Assembly (NCBI RefSeq): GCF_020873895.1
Contig: NZ_JAHWGT010000046.1
Span: 1 to 49,999 of the forward strand
Direction: 5' to 3'
DNA: 49,999 nucleotides
Origin: Streptomyces sp. DH12
Lineage (GTDB): Bacteria; Actinomycetota; Actinomycetes; Streptomycetales; Streptomycetaceae
This document shows, piece after piece, positions 15,012 to 23,224 of the stretch; positions within the stretch are counted from its first letter, which is position 1, and each line of letters begins with the position of its first letter. Both the position numbers and the translations under genes were made by a program. The notes under the pieces were generated by a model that saw only the letters and a program-made list of their open reading frames with translations, searched no databases and was not told where the DNA came from.

Positions 15012-16675
15012 GCCCCACCACCGCATCCAAGGCTTCCTCGGCGTTCTCCGCGTGGGGGCACGTCACCTTCCTCGGCGCCGGACCCGGTGATCCGGGGCTG
15101 CTGACACTGCGCGCCGTCGAGGCGCTCGCCGGCGCGGACGTACTGATCGCCGAGCCGGACGTGCTCGACGTCGTACGCGGCCACGCGCGGGCGGGCGTGA
15201 GCACGCCCGAGCTGACGGTTGTCGACGATGCGTCAACAGCCGCCGTCGTCCCGGTGTTGAGGGACGCGGCCAATCTTGTCATGGAGGCCGCGCGCAGCGG
15301 CAAGCGGGTGGTGCGTGCGCTGAGCGGCGACCCGGGGCTCGACGGCAACGCGGGCGCCGAGATGCTCGCCTGCGCCTCGGCGGGCATCCCGTTCGAGGTC
15401 GTGCCCGGTGTCGCCGCCGCCGTCGGCGTGCCCGCGTACGCCGGTGTGCCGCTGCGTGACGCCGAGGGCGCGGACGTGCGCTTCGTCGACGCCCGCACCG
15501 CCAGCGACCGCTGCTGGACGGAGGTCGGCGCGTCCGACGGCACCGTGGTGGTGTCCACGACGCTGGACGCCGTCGCCGCGGCCGCCGGCGAGCTGGTCGC
15601 CTCGGGCCGCAAGCCCGACACCCCCCTGACGGTCACCGTCGCCGGGACGACCACCCGGCAGCGGACCTGGACGGCCACGCTCGGCTCCATCGCGCAGACG
15701 CTGAAGCAGGCGAAGGTGCTGCCCTCGCCGGACGGCCACCAGCCCGTCATAGCCGTGGTCGGTGAGCGCAGCGCCGCCGCCCAGCGCGACCGGCTCGCCT
15801 GGTTCGAGTCGAAGCCGCTGTTCGGCTGGAAGGTCCTCGTGCCGCGCACGAAGGAGCAGGCGGCGTCCCTCTCCGACCAGCTCAGGTCGTACGGCGCGGT
15901 GCCCAGCGAGGTGCCCACCATCGCCGTCGAGCCGCCGCGCACGCCGCAGCAGATGGAGCGCGCGGTGAAGGGGCTCGTCACCGGCCGGTACGAGTGGATC
16001 GCCTTCACCTCGGTCAACGCCGTCAAGGCCGTCCGGGAGAAGTTCGAGGAGTACGGGCTCGACGCCCGCGCCTTCGCCGGGATCAAGGTCGCGGCGGTGG
16101 GCGAGCAGACCGCCCGCGCGCTCGTGGAGTTCGGCGTCAAGCCGGACCTGGTGCCGAGCGGGGAGCAGTCCGCGGCGGGGCTGCTGGAGGACTGGCCGCC
16201 GTACGACCCGGTCTTCGACCCGATCGACCGAGTGTTCCTGCCGCGCGCCGACATCGCCACCGAGACGCTGGTGGCCGGGCTGATCGAGCTGGGCTGGGAG
16301 GTCGACGACGTCACGGCGTACCGGACCGTGCGCGCCTCGCCCCCGCCGGCGGAGACCCGCGAGGCGATCAAGGGCGGTGGCTTCGACGCGGTGCTGTTCA
16401 CGTCGTCGTCGACCGTGCGGAACCTCGTCGGCATCGCGGGCAAGCCGCACAACGTCACGGTGATCGCGTGCATCGGCCCGGCGACGGCGAAGACGGCGGA
16501 GGAGCACGGCCTGCGGGTCGACGTCCTGTCGCCGGAGCCGTCGGTGACGAAGCTGGCGGAGGCGCTGGCGGAGTTCGGCGCGAAGCGCCGCGCGGCGGCG
16601 GTGGAGGCCGGCGACCCGGTCACCCGGCCGTCCGAGCGGCGCCCGGGGGCGCGGCGGCGGCGCTCCACGACGTAG
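15008..16675 (+). CDS. hemD: fusion: degenerate uroporphyrinogen-III methyltransferase-like domain plus uroporphyrinogen-III synthase
   Basis: This 555-residue fusion starts at TTG 15008, overlapping the hemC stop. Residues 1 to about 265 resemble the CobA/CysG methyltransferase (LGAGPGDPGLLTLRAVEAL; VVPGVAAAVGVPAYAG), but the usual YDRLV and LKGGDPFVFGRG motifs are absent or altered (the latter reads LSGDPGLDGNAGAEM), so methyl transfer is doubtful. Residues about 272-530 are the two-lobed HemD synthase (GWKVLVPRTKEQAASLSDQL, IAFTSVNAVKAV, VLFTSSSTVRNL), which cyclises hydroxymethylbilane. The C-terminus is a basic, disordered tail (RRPGARRRRS). It is the last gene of the rex operon and is followed by a strong hairpin. 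Confidence 0.93.
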   Translation: MSPTTASKASSAFSAWGHVTFLGAGPGDPGLLTLRAVEALAGADVLIAEPDVLDVVRGHARAGVSTPELTVVDDASTAAVVPVLRDAANLVMEAARSGKRVVRALSGDPGLDGNAGAEMLACASAGIPFEVVPGVAAAVGVPAYAGVPLRDAEGADVRFVDARTASDRCWTEVGASDGTVVVSTTLDAVAAAAGELVASGRKPDTPLTVTVAGTTTRQRTWTATLGSIAQTLKQAKVLPSPDGHQPVIAVVGERSAAAQRDRLAWFESKPLFGWKVLVPRTKEQAASLSDQLRSYGAVPSEVPTIAVEPPRTPQQMERAVKGLVTGRYEWIAFTSVNAVKAVREKFEEYGLDARAFAGIKVAAVGEQTARALVEFGVKPDLVPSGEQSAAGLLEDWPPYDPVFDPIDRVFLPRADIATETLVAGLIELGWEVDDVTAYRTVRASPPPAETREAIKGGGFDAVLFTSSSTVRNLVGIAGKPHNVTVIACIGPATAKTAEEHGLRVDVLSPEPSVTKLAEALAEFGAKRRAAAVEAGDPVTRPSERRPGARRRRSTT

Positions 16676-16685
16676 GCGCGAGCGC

Positions 16686-16731
16686 ACACCGCGGCCCCGT
16701 ACCCGAGCACTCGGGTACGGGGCCGCGGTGT
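16686..16731. terminator. long hairpin terminator at the end of the rex-hem operon
   Basis: A perfect 21-bp stem (16686-16706 with 16711-16731) closes a GCAC loop, ten bases after the hemD stop and just beyond the stop of the converging DUF397 gene. It should end transcription from both sides. Confidence 0.9.
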
Positions 16732-16739
16732 CGTCCGGG

Positions 16740-17000
16740 TCAGCGCCCGGAGGCGTAGGGCACGAAGGCCGCCCAGGTGGTGGGGGCGAGGGCCAGGCGG
16801 GGGCCGGTGGGGTTCTTGGAGTCGCGGACGAGGATGCGGTCGGGGGCGGTGGCGACCTCGACGCAGTCGGGGCCGTCGGAGGTGCTATAGCTGCTCTTGA
16901 TCCAGGCCACTTCGACGCAGGAGGGGGTGTCTGCGCCGCTGTAGCTGCTCTTTATCCATTCGATCACTGTCCCGACCCCGCAGGCGGGCTTGAAGCTCAT
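16740..17000 (-). CDS. DUF397 protein with duplicated N-terminal half
   Basis: This 86-residue protein carries two copies of the DUF397 opening motif: WIKSSYSGADTPSCVEVA and WIKSSYSTSDGPDCVEVA, followed by one copy of the closing part (RILVRDSKNPTGP ... TTWAAFV). DUF397 proteins are small partners of WhiJ-like regulators in actinomycetes and are thought to modulate them. The start ATG overlaps the stop of the upstream HTH gene by 4 bases, so the two are co-translated. A role with the regulator encoded upstream is inferred from this arrangement. Confidence 0.9.
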   Translation of the reverse strand: MSFKPACGVGTVIEWIKSSYSGADTPSCVEVAWIKSSYSTSDGPDCVEVATAPDRILVRDSKNPTGPRLALAPTTWAAFVPYASGR

Positions 17001-17830
17001 GGCTCTCCCAGCATTTTCTCGATGAAGGCAAGGGACTCTTCGGGCGTGAGCGCCTGGGCACGGATGATCCCATAGCGGATCTCAAGGACCTGTACGAGTT
17101 TCGGCTCGACGATCGCACGACTGGTGAGCTGCACCTCGTTGTAGCCCATCGTGGTCCCGTCTTTGAGCCTGAGTACCCGGAAGGGGCCGTCGACCCCGGC
17201 GTTGCCCTCACGCGCGAGGGGCATGATCTGAATATCGACACTCCGCAACTCGCCCATTTGCAATAAGTGTTCGAGTTGCCTGCGCATCGCCATTGTGCCC
17301 CCGTAAGGCCGCCGCAGAGTCGACTCACACTGGACGAAGCTAAGGACGGGCGAAGCGGCAGCACTGGTCACGATCTGTTGACGTGCCGTGCGTGCGGCGA
17401 CCTGCTGCGTCAGTTCCTCCTCCGTGAACGGAGGCCGACGGGAAGCGAACACCGCCCGCGCGTACTCCTCCGTCTGCAACAGTCCGTCGATGACCGAGTT
17501 GTTGTAGGAGCAGATCTCCACCGCCTCGGCCTCCAGGCGCTTCACGTCCCGGACCTTCTTCGGGTACCTGACCTCCGCCAGTTCCTCCTTCATCGCCGCG
17601 ACCTTGCCGCCCGCGCCCAGGGCCTCGTCCGCCGCGTCCAGGTACTCCGGGCGCGGGATGCGGCGGCCCCGCTCCACGGAGGAGACCAGTTCCTCGCCGT
17701 AGCCGATGGCGCGGCCGAACTCGGTCTGGGTGAGGCCGGCCGCCTCGCGCCACAGCTTCAGTTGGCGGGTGACCGCGCGCACCACCGCGCCCGCCTCCTC
17801 GTCGTCCAGACACGAGTCGCCGTCGATCAC
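16997..17830 (-). CDS. WhiJ-like helix-turn-helix regulator (XRE HTH plus DUF5753)
   Basis: The 277-residue protein has an N-terminal XRE helix-turn-helix (LKLWREAAGLTQTEFGRAIG ... VSSVERGRRIPRPEYL, about residues 18-60) and a C-terminal DUF5753 domain (SYNNSVIDGLLQTEEYARAVF ... VQCESTLRRPYGG ... EIRYGIIRAQALTPEES). This is the architecture of WhiJ (SCO4543) and relatives. GTG 17830 is chosen for the GGAGGG 8 bases upstream; longer in-frame extensions upstream are antisense to the next gene. It is encoded divergently from a HATPase gene and overlaps the DUF397 gene, giving the usual three-gene cassette. Its targets are unknown. Confidence 0.88.
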   Translation of the reverse strand: MIDGDSCLDDEEAGAVVRAVTRQLKLWREAAGLTQTEFGRAIGYGEELVSSVERGRRIPRPEYLDAADEALGAGGKVAAMKEELAEVRYPKKVRDVKRLEAEAVEICSYNNSVIDGLLQTEEYARAVFASRRPPFTEEELTQQVAARTARQQIVTSAAASPVLSFVQCESTLRRPYGGTMAMRRQLEHLLQMGELRSVDIQIMPLAREGNAGVDGPFRVLRLKDGTTMGYNEVQLTSRAIVEPKLVQVLEIRYGIIRAQALTPEESLAFIEKMLGEP

Positions 17831-17995
17831 GTCTGCCGCCCTCCCTCCGCCGTCGGCCCTTCCCTGCACAACGGTGTGGGCGGCGTCCCGGTAACCCCGG
17901 ACAGCCCGGACGTGAGTGGGACGGGGGCGGACAGCGGGTGTCCGCACGGGCGGCCGTCCTTCAACCGGCGGCCGGGCGCGGCCACGCTGGGCGGC

Positions 17996-18445
17996 GTGAC
18001 TCGTGAAAGCGCTGCCGTCGGCCCGCTGTGCGCCGACTCCCCGCACCGGTTCTCCGTACCGCTGTCCGCCACCCGGCGCGGCGCCCGGCTCGCCCGGCTG
18101 CTCGCCGCCGAGCGGCTGCGGGAGTGGGAGGTGCCCGACGACCCCGCGCTGCTGATCGTCGCCGAACTCGCGGCCAACGCCGTGCTGCACGGCCGGGTGC
18201 CGGGGCGGAGCTTCCGCCTCACCCTGGCCCTCACCGGCTCGGGCACGCTGTGCGTCGAGGTCACCGACACGCGGGGTGACCGGACGCCGGTACGGGGACG
18301 GCTCGCCGGCGAGGTGCCGGGGGAGTGCGGGTACGGGCTGCTGCTCGTCGAGGAGCTGGCGGACCGCTGGGGCGTGCGGCACGGGCCGGTGCCGTGCAAG
18401 ACGGTGTGGGCCGAGCTGGACCCTGCTCCCGGCGACGGCCCGTGA
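17996..18445 (+). CDS. ATP-binding protein, RsbW/SpoIIAB-like HATPase_c
   Basis: This 149-residue GHKL ATPase domain has the N-box ELAANAVLHGRV (about residues 58-69) and G-box GYGLLLVEELADRWGV (about 112-127). It is the anti-sigma-factor-kinase fold common in streptomycetes; the cognate sigma or anti-anti-sigma partner is not in the immediate area. It lies divergent from the WhiJ-like/DUF397 pair with 165 bases between, as in whiJ-type clusters, and probably belongs functionally with them. GTG 17996 is chosen for the N-terminal length typical of the family. Confidence 0.82.
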   Translation: MTRESAAVGPLCADSPHRFSVPLSATRRGARLARLLAAERLREWEVPDDPALLIVAELAANAVLHGRVPGRSFRLTLALTGSGTLCVEVTDTRGDRTPVRGRLAGEVPGECGYGLLLVEELADRWGVRHGPVPCKTVWAELDPAPGDGP

Positions 18446-18653
18446 ACGGCGGCGTACGGGCCTCCCCGGACCCTCCTCGGACCCTCCCGGCCGCACGTCG
18501 GGGTGCCCGCTCCGGAGGGCCGGCCCTGGAGCCCTTCGCTCCCTGAAACCCGCGTACAACCTCCGATCGCCCCGGTGAGTCCCACGAGGCGATGCCCGCG
18601 TGCGCCCGACGGCGCTCGGGGGACGCCCGTAGGACCTCGAGAAGGACTTCTGC

Positions 18654-19574
18654 ATGACTCGCCGGACCATAGGCCGGGGCGGCGCGCTCGCGGCCGTCGT
18701 CAGTACCGCGCTGCTCGTACCCGCCCTCATTCCGACCACCGCCGTCGCCGCCACTCCGACCGTGAGCTGCACGTCGGCCAAGGACGGCCTCGCCGCCAAG
18801 CTGAAGAAGGACATCACGGCCGCCCTCGCGGGTCGCAAGAGCACCGTCGCCCTCGGCCTCTACGACCGCGCCACCAAGACCAGCTGCACCCTGCGGGCCA
18901 CCCACTCCTACGACTCGGCCAGCACCGTCAAGGTCACCGTGCTCGCCGCACTGCTGTGGGACGCCAAGAAGCAGAACAGGTACCTCACGGGCAGCGAGCA
19001 GTCGCTCGCCACAGCCATGATCACCAAGTCCGACAACGCCGCGACCAGCAAGCTCTGGAAGCAGCTCGGCACTACGAAGATCAAGGGCTTCCTGAGCGCC
19101 GCCGGCATGACCGGGACCGTGCCGGGCAGCGGCGGCTACTGGGGCCTGACCCAGGTGAACGTCAGGGACGAGCAGAGGCTGCTGTCGCTCATCACCGCCA
19201 GGAACAGCGTGCTGAGCGACAACGCCCGCGCCTACATACGGAAACTGATGGGCCAGGTCGTCTCCTCGCAGCGCTGGGGCACCCCGGCCGGCGTCCCGTC
19301 CTCCGTCTCCGTGGGGGTCAAGAACGGCTGGCTCCAGCGCTCCACGCACGGCTGGCGCGTGCACAGCCTGGGCACCTTCCAGGGCGCCGGCCACGACTAC
19401 GCGATCACCGTGCTGACGCACGACAACAGCACCATGGACTACGGCGTGACCACCATTCAGAAGGTCTCCCAGGCCATCCACAAGGCCCTGGTGCCGACCG
19501 GGCCCGGAATCACCCGCTTCACCCCGACCAGCCGGCCGAGCGAGGCGCTCGTCCCCGTGCCGCCGCAGGGCTGA
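18654..19574 (+). CDS. secreted serine hydrolase, class A beta-lactamase/PBP-like fold
   Basis: The 306-residue protein has a Sec signal peptide (RRTIGRGG then a hydrophobic run; cleavage likely near Ala33). The SxxK motif is Ser90-Thr-Val-Lys93, SDN is Ser126-Asp127-Asn128, and the third motif is Lys223-Asn224-Gly225 in place of KTG. No glutamate of the class A omega loop (ExxLN) is evident. It therefore looks like a penicillin-binding or esterase-type serine hydrolase rather than a resistance enzyme. Cys39 and Cys78 could form a disulphide. The tail is Pro/Ser rich. It has its own ribosome site (GAAGG), and a hairpin follows. Confidence 0.85.
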   Translation: MTRRTIGRGGALAAVVSTALLVPALIPTTAVAATPTVSCTSAKDGLAAKLKKDITAALAGRKSTVALGLYDRATKTSCTLRATHSYDSASTVKVTVLAALLWDAKKQNRYLTGSEQSLATAMITKSDNAATSKLWKQLGTTKIKGFLSAAGMTGTVPGSGGYWGLTQVNVRDEQRLLSLITARNSVLSDNARAYIRKLMGQVVSSQRWGTPAGVPSSVSVGVKNGWLQRSTHGWRVHSLGTFQGAGHDYAITVLTHDNSTMDYGVTTIQKVSQAIHKALVPTGPGITRFTPTSRPSEALVPVPPQG

Positions 19575-19598
19575 CGCTCCACGAGACCGCCGGTTGTC

Positions 19599-19649
19599 GC
19601 CCGGCGTCCCCCCGGCCCGCGTCCGGTGCCGTGCGGAGGGACGCCGGGC
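19599..19649. terminator. inverted repeat between converging serine hydrolase and DinB genes
   Basis: GCCCGGCGTCCC (19599-19610) pairs perfectly with GGGACGCCGGGC (19638-19649) across a 27-base loop, 25 bases after the hydrolase stop. The large loop makes it weaker than the other hairpins listed. Confidence 0.5.
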
Positions 19650-19731
19650 CGCCGCGGCCGCCCGGACGACGGTCCGGTCAGGCGGTGGCCGGAGGATGTC
19701 GTTCGGGTGCTTTTCGCGGGCGGCGTACCGG

Positions 19732-20277
19732 TCACCCCATCGTCTTGGCGCCGTCCAGGGACTCGCGGATGATGTCGGCGTGACCGGCGTGCTGGGCGGT
19801 CTCGGCGATGACGTGCAGCAGCGCCCGGCGGGCCGACCACCGGAGGCCGGGCTTGAACCACGGCGCCTCCGGCAGCGGATGGTCCATGTCCAGGTCGGGC
19901 AGGGCGGCGATCAGCTCGTCGGTCCGGCGGGCCACCGCCTCGTACTCGGCCAGCACACCGGCCAGCGTCTCGCCGGGCAGCAGCCGGAACTCGTCCCCCC
20001 GCGCGGCCTGGTCGCCCTCGGCCATGGCGTCGAAGTCGGGCATGGCCGACGGGCCCTCCACGATGAAGTCCACCCAGAGGCGCTCCATCTCGGCGACGTG
20101 CTTGATCAGGCCGCCCAGGCACAGGGCGCTGACGGTGGTCCGCCGCCCGGCCTGCTCGTCGCTGAGGCCCTGGGTGGTGAAGCGCAGGAAGTTCCGGTGC
20201 ATGCCCAGCGTCTGCAACAGGTCGGCACGCTCGCCGGTGAGGGTGGCCGTCTCGTTCGGGTTCGAGGTCTCGGTCAT
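19732..20277 (-). CDS. DinB/DUF664-family protein
   Basis: The 181-residue four-helix-bundle protein has putative metal-binding histidines in LIKHVAEMER (His60), and in LLHVIAETAQHAGHADIIRE near the C-terminus. This matches the DinB/YfiT-like DUF664 group, some members of which are thiol-dependent (mycothiol) transferases. It is divergent from a WYL regulator with 100 bases between, an arrangement that suggests the regulator controls it. The substrate is unknown. Confidence 0.85.
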   Translation of the reverse strand: MTETSNPNETATLTGERADLLQTLGMHRNFLRFTTQGLSDEQAGRRTTVSALCLGGLIKHVAEMERLWVDFIVEGPSAMPDFDAMAEGDQAARGDEFRLLPGETLAGVLAEYEAVARRTDELIAALPDLDMDHPLPEAPWFKPGLRWSARRALLHVIAETAQHAGHADIIRESLDGAKTMG

Positions 20278-20377
20278 GGTCTTCCGCCTCCGGTGGGTTC
20301 CGTGTTCCTCGTTCTACGACCACGGTAGGAGTCATAGCGGCCACTTTCCGTCCTGAATTCCCGGGAGAATCGGAGGC

Positions 20378-21340
20378 ATGGCGAACACCAGCACCCGGAC
20401 ACTGCGACTGCTGTCCCTCCTGCAGACCCACCGCTACTGGCCCGGGAACGAACTGGCCGACCGGCTCGGCGTCTCCGTCCGCACGCTGCGCCGGGACGTC
20501 GACCGGCTGCGCGAACTCGGCTATCCGGTGGAGGCCCAGCGCGGGGTCGACGGCGGCTACCAGCTCGCCGCGGGGGCAGCGCTGCCGCCCCTGGTCATCG
20601 ACGACGACGAGGCCGTCGCCCTCGCCGTCGGGCTGCACACCGCCGCGGAGGGCGCGGTGGAGGGCATCGCCGAATCGTCGGTCCGGGTGCTGGCCAAGGT
20701 GGCGCAGGTGATGCCCGCCCGGCTGCGCCACCGGGTCGAGGCGCTGCGCGCGATGACCGTGCCCGCCGGCTGGGGCAGCCCGGACCGGGCGGGCGTCGAC
20801 CCGGGCGTGCTCACCACGCTGGCGCTGGCCTGCCGGGACAGCGAACGGCTCCGCTTCGGCTACACCGCCGCCGACGGCCGCCGCACCGACCGGGAGGTCG
20901 AGCCCCACCGGCTGGTCCGCCTCGCACGCCGCTGGTACCTGGTCGCGTACGACCTCACCCGGCAGGACTGGCGCAGCTTCCGGGTCGACCGGCTCACCGC
21001 GCCGGAGGGCACCGGCACGCCGTTCCGTCCGCGCGCCCTGCCCGCCGCCGACGCCGCCGAGTTCGTCCGCGCCGGGATCGGCGGCCTGCCCCGCCCCCAC
21101 CGAGTGACGGTCCTGGTGGACGCGCCGGCCGCGACCGTACGGCAGCGGATCGGGCGGTGGAGCACGGTCGAGGAGGTGGACGCCGAGCACTGCCGGGTCC
21201 GCATGACCAGCGACTCGCTGGACTGGCCGACCCTGGCCCTGGGCTCCCTGGGCGCCGAGTTCCGCGTGCTCGACCCGCCCGAGATGTTCGACCAACTCCG
21301 TGACTGGGCAGCCCGGTTCGACCGCGCGACAAGGGAATGA
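20378..21340 (+). CDS. YafY-type transcriptional regulator (HTH_11 plus WYL domain)
   Basis: The 320-residue protein has an N-terminal winged helix (RTLRLLSLLQTHRYWPGNELADRLGVSVRTLRRDVDRLRELGYP, residues 6-52), a linker, and a WYL domain with ARRWYLVAYDLTRQDWRSFRVDRL near residues 180-203, then a WCX-like C-terminal extension. WYL domains bind small ligands or nucleic acid to change regulator activity. It probably regulates the divergent DinB-family gene and itself from the 100-base shared promoter region. Confidence 0.9.
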   Translation: MANTSTRTLRLLSLLQTHRYWPGNELADRLGVSVRTLRRDVDRLRELGYPVEAQRGVDGGYQLAAGAALPPLVIDDDEAVALAVGLHTAAEGAVEGIAESSVRVLAKVAQVMPARLRHRVEALRAMTVPAGWGSPDRAGVDPGVLTTLALACRDSERLRFGYTAADGRRTDREVEPHRLVRLARRWYLVAYDLTRQDWRSFRVDRLTAPEGTGTPFRPRALPAADAAEFVRAGIGGLPRPHRVTVLVDAPAATVRQRIGRWSTVEEVDAEHCRVRMTSDSLDWPTLALGSLGAEFRVLDPPEMFDQLRDWAARFDRATRE

Positions 21341-21414
21341 CCGCCCGGCCGGTCCGGGCGGCTCCCGCTGCCGCCGCCCCGGCCTCCTGAGCGGCCGGGG
21401 GCGTCAGCCGGACG

Positions 21415-21951
21415 TCAGCGGCACAGTTCGTCGAGGTCCTCGGTGAAGGTGGGGAACTCCGCGCGGGCCTCGGTGATGATGTCGCGGGCCGGGCGGCGCG
21501 GGGTGGTCGCGTGGCGTTCGGCGAGCGCGGTGAGCTCGGTGCGCGGCACGCTCGGGCGGGGCTCGGGCGCCTCGTACAGGACGGACTCCAGCGGGCCCAC
21601 CCCGTCGGCCACCACCCACAGGAAGTCGGACAGGCTCCCGGCGACCACGCCGCTCTCGCCCTCCGAGCCCATGAACACCACGGGCTGTTCGGGGAGGGGC
21701 CGACCGGGGCGCGCGAACCAGACCGCCGCGAGCCCGCCCGAGCCGTCCTGGCCGAAGACGCGGTAGGGGACGTCCTCCAGCTCGTGGTTGCCCGTCCAGT
21801 GGCGGAACCAGTCGGTGGTCTCGTCGGCGGGGTGGAAGGCGTCGTACGGCTCGAAGTCGATGCCGTCGCCCCCGTCGTAGTCGAAGCGCCGTCGGGCCAG
21901 TTCGGCGAGGGCGGGCGGGAGGCGGCGGTCGTCGCCGGGCGTCTGCGTCAC
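21415..21951 (-). CDS. SMI1/KNR4-like (SUKH) family protein
   Basis: The 178-residue acidic cytoplasmic protein starts with GTG. The segment DGIDFEPYDAFHPADETTDWFRHWTGN and the later VFMGSEGESGVVAGSLSDFLWVVADG resemble the SUKH/SMI1-KNR4 fold, where the second segment is the usual 'x-LG-SEG-x-x-V-A-x-SL-x-DFL' signature. Such proteins are often immunity proteins for polymorphic toxins, but no toxin gene is adjacent, so this one may be a stand-alone member. Family assignment is moderate. Confidence 0.7.
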   Translation of the reverse strand: MTQTPGDDRRLPPALAELARRRFDYDGGDGIDFEPYDAFHPADETTDWFRHWTGNHELEDVPYRVFGQDGSGGLAAVWFARPGRPLPEQPVVFMGSEGESGVVAGSLSDFLWVVADGVGPLESVLYEAPEPRPSVPRTELTALAERHATTPRRPARDIITEARAEFPTFTEDLDELCR

Positions 21952-22053
21952 CCGCGCAGGCTAGCCAGCCGCACTGACAGCCGCCTCACCCGGGCAGGCC
22001 GACGGGGAGGGAGCGGTGACCGGCGGGTGCGGCCTGCCGAGCGGGTGGCACCG

Positions 22054-22092
22054 ACCGGCGGCGCCCACCGGCGGCGCCCACCGGCGGCGCCG
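22054..22092. repeat. 13-bp tandem repeat, three units, before hemB
   Basis: ACCGGCGGCGCCC is repeated three times without gaps (22054, 22067, 22080), with one change in the last base. It lies 48 bases before the hemB start, in the space expected to hold the hemB promoter. Confidence 0.8.
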
Positions 22093-22139
22093 ACTGGGCG
22101 TCGGCAAAGGCACCGGTGGGGCGGGCGTAGCGTGAGGGC

Positions 22140-23135
22140 ATGACTGTGTACGGATCCTTTCCCGGGGCGCGGCCGCGGCGGCTGCGTACCACGCCCGTGA
22201 TGCGGCGGATGGTGGCGGAGACGCGGCTGCATCCGGCGAACCTGATCCTGCCCGCGTTCGTGCGGGAGGGCGTGAGCGAGCCGGTGCCGATCTCGGCGAT
22301 GCCCGGCGTCGTGCAGCACACGCGGGACACGCTGCGGAAGGCCGCCGTGGAGGCGGTAGAGGCCGGGGTCTCCGGGATCATGCTGTTCGGCGTGCCGGAG
22401 GACGAGAAGAAGGACGCGGCCGGTACGGCGGGGACCGACCCGGACGGCATCCTCCAGGTCGCCATCCGGGACGTGCGGGCCGAGGTCGGCGACGACCTGG
22501 TGATCATGTCGGATCTGTGCCTCGACGAGTACACCGACCACGGGCACTGCGGCGTGCTGGACGCCGACGGGCGCGTCGACAACGACGCCACCCTGGAGCG
22601 GTACGCCGAGATGGCGCAGGTCCAGGCCGACGCGGGCGTCCACGTCGTGGGGCCGAGCGGCATGATGGACGGCCAGGTCGGCGTCATCCGCGACGCGCTC
22701 GACACGATCGGCAAGGAGGACGTGTCGATCCTGGCGTACACCGTGAAGTACGCCTCCGCCTTCTACGGGCCGTTCCGCGAGGCCGTCGGCTCGTCCCTGA
22801 GCGGTGACCGCAAGACGTACCAGCAGGACGCGGCCAACCTGCGCGAGTCGATGCGCGAGCTGGCGCTCGACCTCGACGAGGGCGCCGACATGGTGATGGT
22901 CAAGCCGGCCGGGCCCTACCTCGACGTGCTGGCGAAGGTCGCGGACGCGGTGGACGTGCCGGTCGCGGCGTACCAGATCAGCGGAGAGTACGCGATGATC
23001 GAGGCGGCGGCGGAGAAGGGCTGGATCGACCGGGACCAGGCGATCCTGGAGTCCCTCACCGGCATCCGGCGCGCGGGCGCGCAGATGATCCTCACGTACT
23101 GGGCGACGGAGGTCGCGCAGCGGCTGGGGCGGTAG
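22140..23135 (+). CDS. hemB: porphobilinogen synthase (delta-aminolevulinate dehydratase)
   Basis: It condenses two 5-aminolevulinates to porphobilinogen. The 331-residue protein contains the metal-site segment DLCLDEYTDHGHCG, the first Schiff-base region AYTVKYASAFYGPFR and the second, catalytic lysine in VMVKPAGPYLDV. The middle cysteine of the classical three-cysteine zinc site is Asp here, as in many bacterial enzymes that use other metals. GAGG precedes the ATG by 6 bases. It is separated from the rex-hemACD operon by about 5.4 kb of unrelated genes, so it must have its own promoter. Confidence 0.96.
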   Translation: MTVYGSFPGARPRRLRTTPVMRRMVAETRLHPANLILPAFVREGVSEPVPISAMPGVVQHTRDTLRKAAVEAVEAGVSGIMLFGVPEDEKKDAAGTAGTDPDGILQVAIRDVRAEVGDDLVIMSDLCLDEYTDHGHCGVLDADGRVDNDATLERYAEMAQVQADAGVHVVGPSGMMDGQVGVIRDALDTIGKEDVSILAYTVKYASAFYGPFREAVGSSLSGDRKTYQQDAANLRESMRELALDLDEGADMVMVKPAGPYLDVLAKVADAVDVPVAAYQISGEYAMIEAAAEKGWIDRDQAILESLTGIRRAGAQMILTYWATEVAQRLGR

Positions 23136-23224
23136 CCGGCAGCCGGTAGTGGGGGCGGTCGGCTCCGGCAGCGCCCGGCCCCCCTGCCGGTCGGAGGGGG
23201 AAAGGGCGCGCCTAGGCTTCGGCC

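Noticed and set aside
12936-15026. A 696-codon open frame on the minus strand across hemA and hemC.
   Set aside because: It mirrors the third-position bias of two certain genes, is Arg/Ser/Gly-rich without any domain, and has no ribosome site. Similar shadow frames across argS/lysS (28230-31661 plus, 29467-32433 minus) were dropped for the same reason.
18654-19574. A class A beta-lactamase resistance gene.
   Set aside because: The KTG motif is altered and the omega-loop glutamate is not evident, so only a general serine hydrolase is called.
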